DNA from: Anodontia alba
Lineage: Eukaryota; Mollusca; Bivalvia; Lucinida; Lucinidae
Direction of reading: 5' to 3'
Assembly: GCA_964016985.1 (NCBI GenBank)
Contig: OZ024828.1
Coordinates: forward strand, 32,007,129-32,071,128
Length of the DNA: 64,000 nt
The notes below the pieces were generated by a model that saw only the letters and a program-made list of their open reading frames with translations, searched no databases and was not told where the DNA came from. Both the position numbers and the translations under genes were made by a program. Positions 1 through 12,500 of the stretch are shown one piece after another (position 1 is the first letter of the stretch; each line of letters starts with the position of its first letter).

Positions 1-252
1 AACCGCAGAACATGCATTTTCAAAGATACATTATTTTCAGAAAAGAAAATAATACGCGGAACTTAAACATATTTAGAATCGAATCTTTCTGTCCAATGTC
101 AATATTAATGAACGTCAACATCTAAAATCAGAAAAGAAAATGTATAGTTTCAAATAGAAATAAAACAGTAAATTTATACTGTTTCTCCAAAATAGCAACA
201 ATGAAACACAACAACACCTAGTTGTATTCAGTTATATTCACTTTAATCTTAC
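1..252. other. Intron 11 (partial), no other feature seen
   Basis: AT-rich intron sequence downstream of exon 11. No coding, repeat or hairpin signal was recognised. Confidence 0.6.
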
Positions 253-347
253 CTGCTTCCTCTTCACTCTCTAAGTTATCATACGACGAATGACAACTTG
301 GAGCTTGAGCTGTTGTGTCACCAAGAACACGCTTTGATATCCCAAGC
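253..347 (-). CDS. Exon 11: post-PDZ linker
   Basis: 95 nt, phase 2 start, phase 1 end, acceptor TCTCTAG, donor CAG|GTAAGA; residues 1760-1791 plus one base. It encodes [32 protein letters not shown], preceded by the split Pro codon from exon 10. The other two frames are closed by stops (for example TGA 30 nt in), so the frame is decided. It is a disordered acidic linker; the gene must continue leftward out of the window, where family members usually carry C2 domains. Confidence 0.75.
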
Positions 348-432
348 CTAGAGAACAATGAACATATTACAATATTATTTATACAATAATATTAGCTATG
401 AATGTAGATTACAGTATCTCTCTCTGTCTCTT

Positions 433-467
<35 letters not shown>

Positions 468-468
468 G

Positions 469-561
<93 letters not shown>

Positions 562-3500
562 TACATGCAATGAACACACATTCAGTGTGTCACCACAAAA
601 ATTGTATTCCTCAAATAAGTATTTGATTTAGAAAGAAATACAAACATTTGTTCTTAATTGTAAGCTTGTTTATAGTATAAAGAATGATGTATAGTATTGT
701 TTGCAATATCTGTTCGGTTGATAAGGTAAGGTATTAGACCGGCAATGTGAATTATATTCTCTTTTTCGTTTAAAATAAGGTACGAGGGTGAGTCAATAAG
801 TAACCAGCCTAACTTATTTCCGGTTGAGATCCACCTCTTCTTTTCCGATGTAATTGCCCTCTAGTGTGATGCACTTAGACCAACGGTGTTCAAGTGCCAT
901 CAGCCCAGAACTGAAAAAGTCAGGGTTCTTTCCATTGACCCACTCCTCAACTGCCGTCACGACTTCTTCATCAGACCGTAAATGAAGCCCACGGATATCC
1001 TTTTTCAAGTTTGGGAATAGGAAGAAGTCGCTTGGAGCTAGGTCAGGCGAATAGGCAGGATGTGGTATTAATTCATACCCATTTCGCTCTACAGCATCCA
1101 ATACAACTTTGCAAGTTGGGACTCTCGAGTTGTCCTGTTGCAGCAAAACACCTTTAGAGAGTTTACCTCGGCGTTTTTCACGGATGGCGGTTCTCAGCTG
1201 GTCTACCAAGTTTGCATAGTACACTCCAGTTATTGTACTTCTCTTGGGTAAAAAGTCCAACATAATAACGCCTTTTGCATCCCAAAATACTGTGGCCATC
1301 ACCTTGCCAGCAGATGGTTGCGTCTTGAACTTCTTTGGCCTCGGGGACCCAGGCACTGCCCACTAACGACTCTGAGCTTTATTCTCTGGCTCATAATAAT
1401 GAACCCAAGTCTCATCTACAGTCACCAGACGCAAAAGAAAATCATCTTTTGACCTAAAACGCTTCAACAAGGCACTGCATACTGATGCTCTGGTTGCCAT
1501 TTGCTCATCGCTAAGGGATTTGGGGACCCAACGGGCTGTTAGCTTGCGCATACCTAAACGATCATGTAAGATTGTTGAAACGCTACCATGTGAAATGCCT
1601 AATGCCTGCGTTTTTTCCTCCACCTGAATTCGCCTATCAGAGTATACCAGATCCCGAACTTTCTTACACATTTCTTCGTCGGTGGCATCCAGTGGGCGTC
1701 CAGATCTGGCTTCATCTTTAAAATACGTTCTACCGCGTTTGAATAACGCTACCCAGAATTTAACCTGAGCATAAGATGGTGCAGGAGACCCATAAACATC
1801 GGCTAACTCGCCGTGTCTTTCCTTGCCTGTTTTACCTTTTAAATACGAGTACCGAATTACAGCACGATACTCAACTTTAGATGAAAAGCATGCCTTTGCA
1901 TCACTAGCCATGTTTGACATTCAATATCTTATTAAAGAATGACTCGATACGTGTGCAATTTTGTACCCATGTATAAAACATATATTGAAGAAAAAGCAAA
2001 CAAATCGTGACCGTCTCGGTCCATCGAAAGTGGGATAGGCTGGTTATTTTTGACTCGCCCTCGTATCATGCAGTAGGAATGTATCTTGCAAAAGTTTATC
2101 TGTTCCGACTGAGTAATTCAGTAGTAGAATCACTGTCACAAATTTATATTGTTTTTCCTTCTATCTTTTAGTTATAGTAAAGTGTAGTAGAGTCAGTGCA
2201 ATAAAGTATATTGTATTTCATCTGTCTGTAAGACGTACAAAATAGGTGTGTTTCGCTAACATTTTGAAAAAAATTTGGTCGGTAAATAGGAGAAACTATG
2301 TTTTTATTTTTCTATTTTTTTTTCCAGAACAGGGTCGGGTCTGTAATTTTATGAAAATACAGGTATTTTGTTAAGGTTCGGTGCGTTACCTTTTCTACTT
2401 TACATTTTTACTGACAAAAACTGCAGAGTCGGGTTTTTGAAACACGGTCGGTCGGGTAAGCGGAAACACAGCTACTTTTTGTACGCCTAACTTATACTAA
2501 AGTGTAATAAAATCAGTACGAATAAAAACTACAATATGTTGGGAATACTATGATGTAAGATCAGAAACAGAGCTTACGGTCTCACAACCAGTTCGATTTC
2601 GCCATTGGGTTGAGCAATGATTTGTTGCACTTCCTCAAACGACTTCCCTGTCAGCTCTATACCATTCCACTCTAGGACTTGGTCGCCTGACAAAGAGTGA
2701 AGATATGTAGTCTGATGATATATCATAATACAAAAGTAAGATTATGTAGAAGAAATAGCTCTCCTCAAACACATCCAACTTATAAACAAGCTGCAAATCA
2801 AACAAGATGCACAACAAACTCTTTTAAAAAAAGCTCAGTACCAATGGATTTCTTTGATAACTAGATCACGGGTAACATTGTAATTTCTTAATGCAAAGAT
2901 GTAATTAACATTATTCTACACACTTTGTTGGGAGATAGGCTGCGATTTGTTTTTTCTTTTGTATTGTTTTTCCTTTTCGTGCTATTGGCTTCACACTTTG
3001 GGTAATACGATATGTTCAACTCACAGGTCACTTTTACTACTTGATGTTCATTGTAAAATACGCAACAAATGTAATCAGAAATGTCTGATACAAAAAAGGT
3101 TTTAATTGGGCCTATTGCAGTATCTTTGAAAATGGACGTCTGCTCATATACACGCTAGAGGGCGTAAACAGTGTAGGAAACTTTATTATTGCTGATAAAG
3201 AGTCCCACTAAAACTAAGACTCCCATTTTGTATCTGTAACGTGTTCTTTGTTTCCAAATGCAACCTTTTAGATTTGTTATTTTACCTCACTGCAGCTGGT
3301 GTTAGTGTCGTGTGGAGGCCATAGAACGTCTCCCCGTACTTCACCATCAATAGTGCAAATTATATTTTCATTTACTTTGGGATCATCGGGCCCATTGTTG
3401 TGTCTTTGAAAATAGGCTTCTGCTCATGTATACGCTAGAGGGCGTAAGCAGTGTTGCAAACTTCATTACTGCTTATGAAGAGTCTCAGTAAAACCGAGAC

Positions 3501-6500
3501 GCCAATTTTCTATCTGTAATGTGTTCGTTGTTTCCAAAGCCAACCTTTTAATTTTTTATCTAACAAAAATTAAAACATCTTTAAACTTTGAGTTAAACTT
3601 CGTGATTATTGCAATGGATTTAGTCAGTCAGCAACGCACTTCAGCACAGACCCGCCAAGCCTTTATACTGGTAATTTAAGCTCTCATCTGGGGTATATTA
3701 CCGCAAGCAGAATTTACAAATGAAGAGTGAATAAGCATTTTGTTTCTATACCTTAATATAGGAATCTGAATACTGGCAGTCTAGGTTTCTATGAACTAAA
3801 ATACATTACGAAAACATGCCTATTCAAATATATTGAAAATTTCACCTCCAAAAACTGAAAATTTTCAGATAAAAAACTCTTGATATTTTTCATATATCTG
3901 CTCAAAAACATAGATTGTGGGTACTCTTTAGAAGCGCCTTGATAAGGCGGTTCTAACAAGTATACACAATTTATGTTTTTGAGCAGAAATAAGACAAATA
4001 ATGTATACCTCTGTAAACCCCAGTTTCACTTTATAAAAGTGGGGTTTAAGAGTTCAAAATTATATATGCATGTTTTCGTGATGATGTGCGTAAAATGAAA
4101 AAAAGTTCTTTGTAATTTCACACAGACGCGTTCGCACTTAAACATCACATCAAAATGATTTGGTTTGATATAAAGTTGATGCAAGTTAACATATACGCTG
4201 AACAAGAATATATAGTAAGTAGTTGCGGTCATGGTACCAAAGCCGTAATCCAAACTCATAAATCCATAAACGAAAGACGAATCAGAATGTTCAGACCAAC
4301 AGGCATAGACCCCAGAACAAAGGGTGTAGTCAGGCATCCGCGGATAGTAAGCATTACTTGGTAAGCAAGCTTCGCCTACCATGCCCATAGGCCTGAACGA
4401 AGGAAATATCGGTAGAAGCCTATTGTGGGGCTACATAATTGAATAAACAGATGCAATTAATAAAAGACTACGGCGTCTTTCTATTGTTGCTCTTTTCGTT
4501 TCACACATTGTATTTACTATGAATTTGTAACGATTTATGTATGAGGCTCCTTTAGCCCTTACGAATATTGCAAAGTTAAACATCTTTTTCGAACAAATCA
4601 AAGTTTAACACGCAATATTTTGCATTCAATTTGTCCTTCATTCAGCCGATTTTGGCGTCCCTTCCTTTTGCTATATAAGAACGGCTGTCGGTATAAGCGC
4701 ATGCTGGTAGTTGTTGTATGCTAATGGATAGCTTGAAGAATGTGGGTGTTTTCTAAGCATCTTGCTGTTTATCGCGAGTCATTGCGATTCATGTTTGTTT
4801 GGTGAAAGATACTTACGATCTGCTTAAAATTCTTAATTATTTTTCTTCCATGCCACTGGAAATTAGTATTCTCAACGAGTCGTGCAGACACTTGCATGCA
4901 TCTAACACTAAATATTTCGCAAGATGTGTGTTATTGAATTATACCTATGTTATGCATAAAAGGTACCAAATACGGGCACACAAAGCCTATATATGCATGC
5001 TATTTGCAATGTTCGAAATTCGTTGCATATGCGAAAATTAATGGATACTGTGGAATACATCACCGAGCAGGAAAGGACCCCATACGAGAGCCCGGATGCA
5101 CATACTGACCTGGTAAGCGCTGTTTTCATATCCCTTTTCATACTTGTACATTAGGTAATTATAAACAGAATAAGTAATACTAAGTTTCTACGTTATCCCG
5201 AAGCAAAATAACCACTGGCGTACCTTCCTGTAATTCACCATGAAGTTGTTCAGCGACACCACCTTTGAATATGGAAGCAACATACGCACCGACGTCCTTG
5301 CGACCAGGAGCCTGCTTTCCACCCACAATCTTCATGCCAATACCATTACCTTGGCGGCCAATAAACATAAAGCAAAACAAAAGTGTAGCATTTGCAGTAT
5401 TATACGAGTATATACAGATTAAGTACTCTGGTATCTGGTAGTGCAATACTTTTCATAAATATCCTAATAATGTAATTGTTTTTAAGTCACTGCAAATCTT
5501 ATTTAGATATGTTTGAATAAATGATGACAACTACTTAGACTGGAACATGTTTACAATCCGATGTCATAATATTTACATTTTATAGTATAAAACAGGTAAA
5601 ACTGCAGTTAAAAATGGCTTCCATATATATGGAGCATGCAACTAAATGCCTCTGTATCCGGTTGCCTTTGACTAGGTTTAGAACTTCTCTTGTACAGACA
5701 CATTAAAAGTAGTGGTTTTAATTTTCTATTCCATATCAAATCGTTCAAATATATACGGACAGGCATATTCTCTTCATACCATAGGAAACCCTACCGTTGC
5801 TTGATCTTGGGGCTGTTATTAATAAGATACTCGATAAAATACTGTGGTTTTATACCTTTAATAGATCTGTCCTTTGGATCGGTTGTCAGCAGTATTCGCT
5901 TGGTGGGGAAAGCATACTTCTTCGGTTTACTTGGAGGTGGCTGTATAAAGATAAAAGTAGCCAAGTGTTACAACTCAATAAATCTTGCCTACCGAGATGT
6001 TTACCGGATCTTGACCACCAACAACTCAAATATCGCACACATGATCTCAATATGGCCCTCTATTGTATTGAAATGTTGAGTTTTGTGACCAATGCACAGA
6101 CACAATTTGAATGATTTATCGTACGGATGTGTTACAAGCTATTGATCAGACCAGCATCACCTCTATGGAGAAGTAATAACAGCACAGCCGTGCGTACTAT
6201 TATTTGTTTTAAACCCTAGCTACATATTTTGAAATAGTATAATGCTTAGAACGCAAGTACCCCATAAATGAAATATTTAGCAAATTTAAGGTTAAGGGGA
6301 CAAAAAAAAAAAAAAAAAAAAAGACAAACGTATCCGAGGCCAAGCATATTGTGCATTTATCGTCCGATATTTAAATACATGGTGGAGCCCAGCTACATTA
6401 AACTCTTCGTCTCAGGGAAGGCAATGACGACTGTGTCTATCTGTCATATATTTAATACTATTTAACAGAAGAAATGACTGATTAGATGACTACAAACCCG

Positions 6501-9500
6501 ATAATACTTGTGCGTTTTAATGTATATGTGTCCATGGCTGACAAATGAGTTTCAGACGGAGAACTTAAAAACACAGTAGCCTTACAGTTTGGTGCTTTTC
6601 GTACATTTATTCGATTTGCGTTTGTTTTGGTTTTGTCTGTTTCCTCTTTCTTGGATGGTCTACGTCTTGTGATTGTGGCACTGTCTGGACTTTTCTCTTA
6701 CCTTTTTTAATACTTGTATATTAGTTTTCTTATTAGTAGCTAAAATCCTTCAACGTATTAAATGATACAAATGCATATCAATATTCATATATCTGGTAAA
6801 TATTTTGCATTACAATAACCACAATCTGTAAATCCCGCTTTCCCTATCATTTAAGTGCCAGGAAAGTACCTTTGGTACTTTTTGAAATATTAAAGGATCA
6901 GTTTACTTTGTTGTTTGATACTGTCAAACAATGTCCAATGAAAACACAATAATTAACTAACTGTCTACAACAACATTACATTTAGTCTCTTCACTGTCTT
7001 TCATACATTCAATTATCTGAATATTGCGTGACATTGTTTGATTTAAAGAGTTCATGTATTTTGCAGGTATGCCGCAAGTTTTCTGTTCGATCACCACAAC
7101 AACTTTCTTGGACAGTATATATTCTGTAGATTTGTAAAGTATAATAACACCATAATTCGAAAATAATGCGTGACAACGGAATTTTCGAAATATGTTTGGT
7201 GTGTTTTTCGTATCTCTCACAAATAACTAGAAAATTCACTAACAGACGAAATTTAGATGCATGAGTAGCTCAACATACTGCCATTTATCGATATCAATAG
7301 GGATGGATACACTTTCAAGGGAGGGGGAGTTGGCCGCCAACTCGTTTTGCCTTCCTCCTGAAAATGGGTCTACCCTGAAAGCAAATTGTTTGCTCCACTT
7401 AATTGTTTTAGCAATCGTAGAATCTAGAACTTTCGAGAGGATTATATGCGTACTTACAATATGAATCAATATGACTCATGTGAAAACCAGAAGCCTCAAT
7501 TGAGGCAAATCTGTAGAGAAACTACAAGCAAACGCATAGCACTAGCTACATTTCGTTACAAAAGCACTATATGTGATGTCTGAACATTTTATTTACACAA
7601 TATCTAGAGCAGGTAAACAGTATCCCCGAATACGGCTTAGTTGCGTGAATGTATATACTTGCTGATGTTCTGCCGATTAACATAAAATGTTATTCATCAA
7701 CACTAAACTGATCATGCTAACACAAAACTTTACCACAGCCGATTGTTAATATACCTCTTTGCGCACGATTTAATATTAATATTTCCAGTACACTCCTGAG
7801 CTAAATGGTTTAACTAAGCCATTTCGCTATACGAGATCCATTTTTGAAAACAAATTGCTTCCCGTACAAGGATTTCCTAATATACTCGTATAAAGACATA
7901 CAAATCTCGTTTTGTTTTCATCGCTGCACTGTCTAAATACGGTGCAAGTAAGATAACTCAGAATACGCGGATCGCATTGTGAATATGTGAAGTCTGGCAT
8001 AAGCATGCAGTGTACTATTATGTACTATCACAGTTATATGTAATTTCTATTAAATATTGTGCGATACGTACTGGTGGCTGTTTGCGCCGTTCCAATTGTT
8101 TGAGTATCGTGACACCACCCTCAGTCATATGTTTCATGATTGGTTCGTCAGCATCCACGCTGTTATCGCTTTCCACACGGTACATACCATTCATTAATTC
8201 TGTAACAAACAATGTTAGAATCTGACAGAACATGCTGTTTGAGCCTCAACGTCATAAAATGTACCTTCGGACAAGTGCGACCTGTGTAGATTCAGATCTG
8301 CTTGATTAGAATCTTTTCTGGGCGTAATAATGGATAGCCAAGAATGCGATTCAATGGTTTTAATGCGGACGATGAAGCTCTAAGCAGACTTCGCGTCTGC
8401 GCAGGCTGAGGTAAATCGTCGTAAGGCGAACATGTCAGAAAGTACATTTTCGCTCGTTTCGGCTCATTTTCATTTGTCTTTATCATTAAGTATCCGATAT
8501 TATTAAGCAGCGTCTCTGAAATGACCCAAAGTTCGTCATTATAAACGAAACAAGTATAAAAGCCATACAAAAAGAACAGCACACACTTTTTTAAATAGTG
8601 CCGCTTGGTATAAACCATCCGAAAGACTACATCATCGTAGTTCCATCCTATTATTGACAAAATGATATAGTAAACAACCGACATATTCAAGTGTACACAT
8701 TTATACATACTCTAAGCATGTCTATAGAACTTAGCATAAACGGCGCATTATAAAACTTCCTGTTGCGTTTCACTGCCTGTTTACATACATTTAATTGTGC
8801 GAAAGGTACATCTCATTAATAATGAATCAGACAATAGCGTATTCCTATTGCAGAAAATACGCATCTGCTAGTACCGCGCTTATACTATGCTTCGCAGATG
8901 ACACCTGATCTCTTTAATACCATTAAGATAATTAGTTGTGGCAGTCGAATAACAATACTGTCCCAGTCACAGACTCGCCTTTGTTCGACAGGAAAGTAAA
9001 TGCCGCTCAGTCTGTTTAAAAGTAGATAAAAGATAATTCTACTCCTATGTACATTGCTTTTGAGTGTTTCTAAATAATAACTTCCCGCAAGTTAGTGACT
9101 AAGGATGTGATAAAAAAACCACAAGGCATTGTGCTATATCATTCATACTAGGTATATCAATACAGTAAGAGAATAAGGAAATTGCAACATACTGATGAAA
9201 ATGAATATTTAGTTGGGCCGTTTGTAGTGTTGCTAGAATGAATTTGTCGACTGTTATATTTTTAAGCGGGTGGTACCTATGGGTGTTTGACAAAGAGGGC
9301 ATGGGGTTACATTTCCAACTTAAGTAATATGTTGACACAAGCCGTTAGGTGAGAGTTAGCAAACTTCTCATACAGAGGAATGTGAGCTTGTTTCCATATA
9401 AAGAATCCATTTAGATAATTTGGTAAACAGTGAAGCGGTTGCTGAGATAATAGTTAGTTAATTATCAAAACATCAGCAATCAGTGATGGAAAAAATGACA

Positions 9501-12500
9501 CTACTCAGTGCGTTACTTTATTACAGTGGTTTTAAAGTCACTTTATAATAATGACAATATCGCGTTCCACTTGCAGGCTGTGTCGTTCAGTCGCATCAGT
9601 GCATACTACCTTGAGCACAAATGTTTCTCGCGGGGATATTGATATTTTCTACGTCTTTGTCGGGAACATAAGCAATTAAAAATGCTTATTTACTGTAAAC
9701 TAAATTGCGAAACGTCTTTTTAGTAAAAAAAAAAAGTACGAAACGCGATTTCTAGTTGCTTTTACTCGTACATTTTGCCGAAAATAAAAACAATGAAAAT
9801 TACATTTGTGAGCCCTGTCTTTGGCGTGCAATCTAATGAGATACATGGAAAAGTCTTTGTAGTATAACAATTCTGTTTCATATGTAGCATACAGTATTAG
9901 GACATTTAATATGCAAACGAGCGTCACTACAGGATGCATGTATATTTATTACGTAGTGTCATACTAAATGTCCGAAAAATCCTTTTTCAGTAGGAGAATA
10001 TATTTTGTTAATTTAGCCCTATAGTTTAATTTTGGTATTACCAGATACTAAACATATTTCCCTACTGAACAGTAATGCTTTCCTTTGTTTTAATACGTTA
10101 CTACATTTCAATAACTTATTATACGATATCTTTACTTTTACTTTTTATATCTATAGTAAAGGGAAAGTTGAATGGTACGCTATGATGTATCTTACTTGCA
10201 AAAGGCAACAAGCAAGTCGGAAACAATATTTGCATAATTTCACCCGATCTAACTCTCATATAGTTTCCGATTTGTTAACTGTATTTTGCAAATAACATAC
10301 ATAAGAGTTTACTATTCAACTTGATTTACGATGTGCTAGTTGTATGTTCGTAACGTTAATATATTAGAGCTTAACTTTCAACTTGGAAAACAGCTAGATT
10401 TTTGTCAAGGGTATGCAATACAACAATACTTGAACCTGTACTCACCATCGACTCCAAGATTAAATTCCGCTGATACTGGCCGGCTACCTGTTCCTATTTC
10501 ATGAATTATCTTCCTTGATTTTGCTGTTACATCTGACAAAAGAGGCATAGCTGGAGTCACATCTTGTGGTGGACTTACTTCCATATCTGGAGTAACACAC
10601 TGATTTCTATTAACATCAAAGTGACCGCGCGCAGTATGTATCTCTGGAAGTGTTACACTACCTGATATATTGGAGTCTTGTGTACTCAGATTTACATTTC
10701 CAGTAGAATAAGAATGTGAATCTAACATACTTCTCGTCTTTTGTGGCACAAATGCACTCTTTTCACCAATATCACCACTATATAAAAACGGCGACGAATA
10801 TGCACCAAGATCGTCGAACCGTTGCTTCATTAACTCTTCCTGTTTGTGAGCGAGGTACTCAGTAGAGCTGTAGTTCGTTTGGTTTTGGTAATGTGCTTTA
10901 TATGTTTCTGCATAGCTATCCCTTTGATCACTTTCGTCGTCAATAGGCTTAATAATACCTGTGGGTATAGGACGAGGGGGTATATATGGAGGGGCCATAG
11001 TTCTACGCGAAAGTTCATCACAGCTATGTGCTAATTGCTTATTAGGACCACTTTGTTGTCGAACGTCTTTAAGAATTGCTGTCTTTTCAGCTATTTGTTT
11101 CTTACGTTTTTCAATTTCATATTGCAACTCTCTTCGTTTTTCTTCGCGCATTCTTAAATCTTCATCTTCTGCATTCATAGGCAGATTACCTTCAGAATGG
11201 CTACTTATCAAGTTCGAAGAATAATGTCTATCTTTCTCTCTATCTAACCGTTCCGTCGACTGAGCTTGTTTAGCATAAAACATTTTAGCATATTCAGACG
11301 GTTTAACCTTTCTATACCTAGCATTAGAACCTTGGACGGGCTCAGAACGGATACTGTCATTATCACTGACCCCTGACTGCGAGCTGTCGTCAGCAGTTTT
11401 ACAGCCTCTACTATCATCCGATTGTCTACCTTGCATTTCAGCTTCAATGTCTTTATCTTCTTTAATAGGCGAGAACTTTGCCACCATCGGATCGGAAGAC
11501 TGCCTCTTATGCCTAGCCCTTCTTGGCAGTACTTGTGGGGAAGACCTGGAATTAGAAGGGCTTCGCTTTTTCCCATTACTTCCAGGGACATTAAGCGTTG
11601 TTTTCGCAGGCGAACGGTTTTTATCTGCCCCTAATTTAAGTTCTCCTATTTGCATTTTCAATACTCTTATTTCTTCGATTTCGTCTATCTTTCTTCTCCT
11701 TCCTTCAGTCACTCTTCGAATTTCATCTTGAAGTCTCCGTTTTAAACCTTTCATTGCCTGTGTTATTGGAGCACCATATATATTTATCAACGAGTCTATG
11801 ATCTCATCCGTTTCATCTTTATATTTACCCACGTTACCCATATCCCCGTCATTGCTTAACACAACAGTAACAGCTTCAATATCGGGCGGTATATTAGCCT
11901 TGAGAAATTCATCAGACCTATACCCATTAGAAGATGATCTACTACTAGAGTCTGCTTGCAGATAGTTACCGTTCTTTTTATCTAAGGTTGGTTTGTCTAG
12001 GTCATTAATGTACCTCTTTCTTATAATATTAGCTACTTCTTTGTCATCCTCATTCATAGATGAATCGTCGCTCGCTGAAGAACCCGGTGCACGTTTAGTT
12101 GTATGTTTTGCATCCATTTTTGACTGGGGTTTCCTTGCAGGGACAGGACGCGTTTTGGATTTCTGTTGGTTTGTGTCTTCCTCTGATGGAATCTGAGGCA
12201 GCTTCCTTCGAATTTTCTTCATATCCTTCTGCTTTTGTTCTTTTGAGTGGCTGTTGGAATGTTTTGCTTTATTCGAAGACGCCGGCGACGTTTTGCTTTC
12301 CTGAAATAAAAACGAATTATATATAAAATACAGAAGTCGCTTTATCATACGAATAAGCAATAATATGCTTGTCTATATAGCTAACTAATCGTATCTGATA
12401 CTTCCACTGGTTATTTCGGAATATGATATATCAGAAATTGCCGAATATACTTTTCTCTGCAACACATATTACAAAATTAATCAAATATATGCTCTACTTA

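Larger units (their letters stand above)
348..2577. other. Intron 10: microsatellite and mariner A; rest unremarkable
   Basis: Apart from the compound microsatellite and mariner A, the stretches 560-780 and 2066-2577 are AT-rich intron sequence with no gene, RNA or repeat that I can support. Confidence 0.7.
2687..5223. other. Intron 9: repeats, HpM copy and candidate nested exon
   Basis: Contains the 3110-3560 repeat pair, HpM copy a and the candidate plus-strand exon. 4084-4670 shows nothing I can support. Confidence 0.65.

Noticed and set aside
358..631. Ser/Leu/Val repeat peptides
   Set aside because: Translation of a TCTG/TC/TA/TG microsatellite.
4026..4388. 120-codon minus-strand open frame
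   Set aside because: Its end lies within HpM copy a and no family is recognised.
5240..6114. Plus-strand frames of 60-129 codons
   Set aside because: Antisense to the PDZ exons 8 and 9.
7239..7469. Possible extra minus-strand exon (ends ...[14 protein letters not shown])
   Set aside because: Exons 7 and 8 already join in phase, and the block has no matching donor; a repeat with a GAGTTGGCCGCCAACTC palindrome is as likely.
10830..12326. Plus-strand and alternative-frame open stretches over exon 6
   Set aside because: Shadows of the real coding frame on the minus strand.
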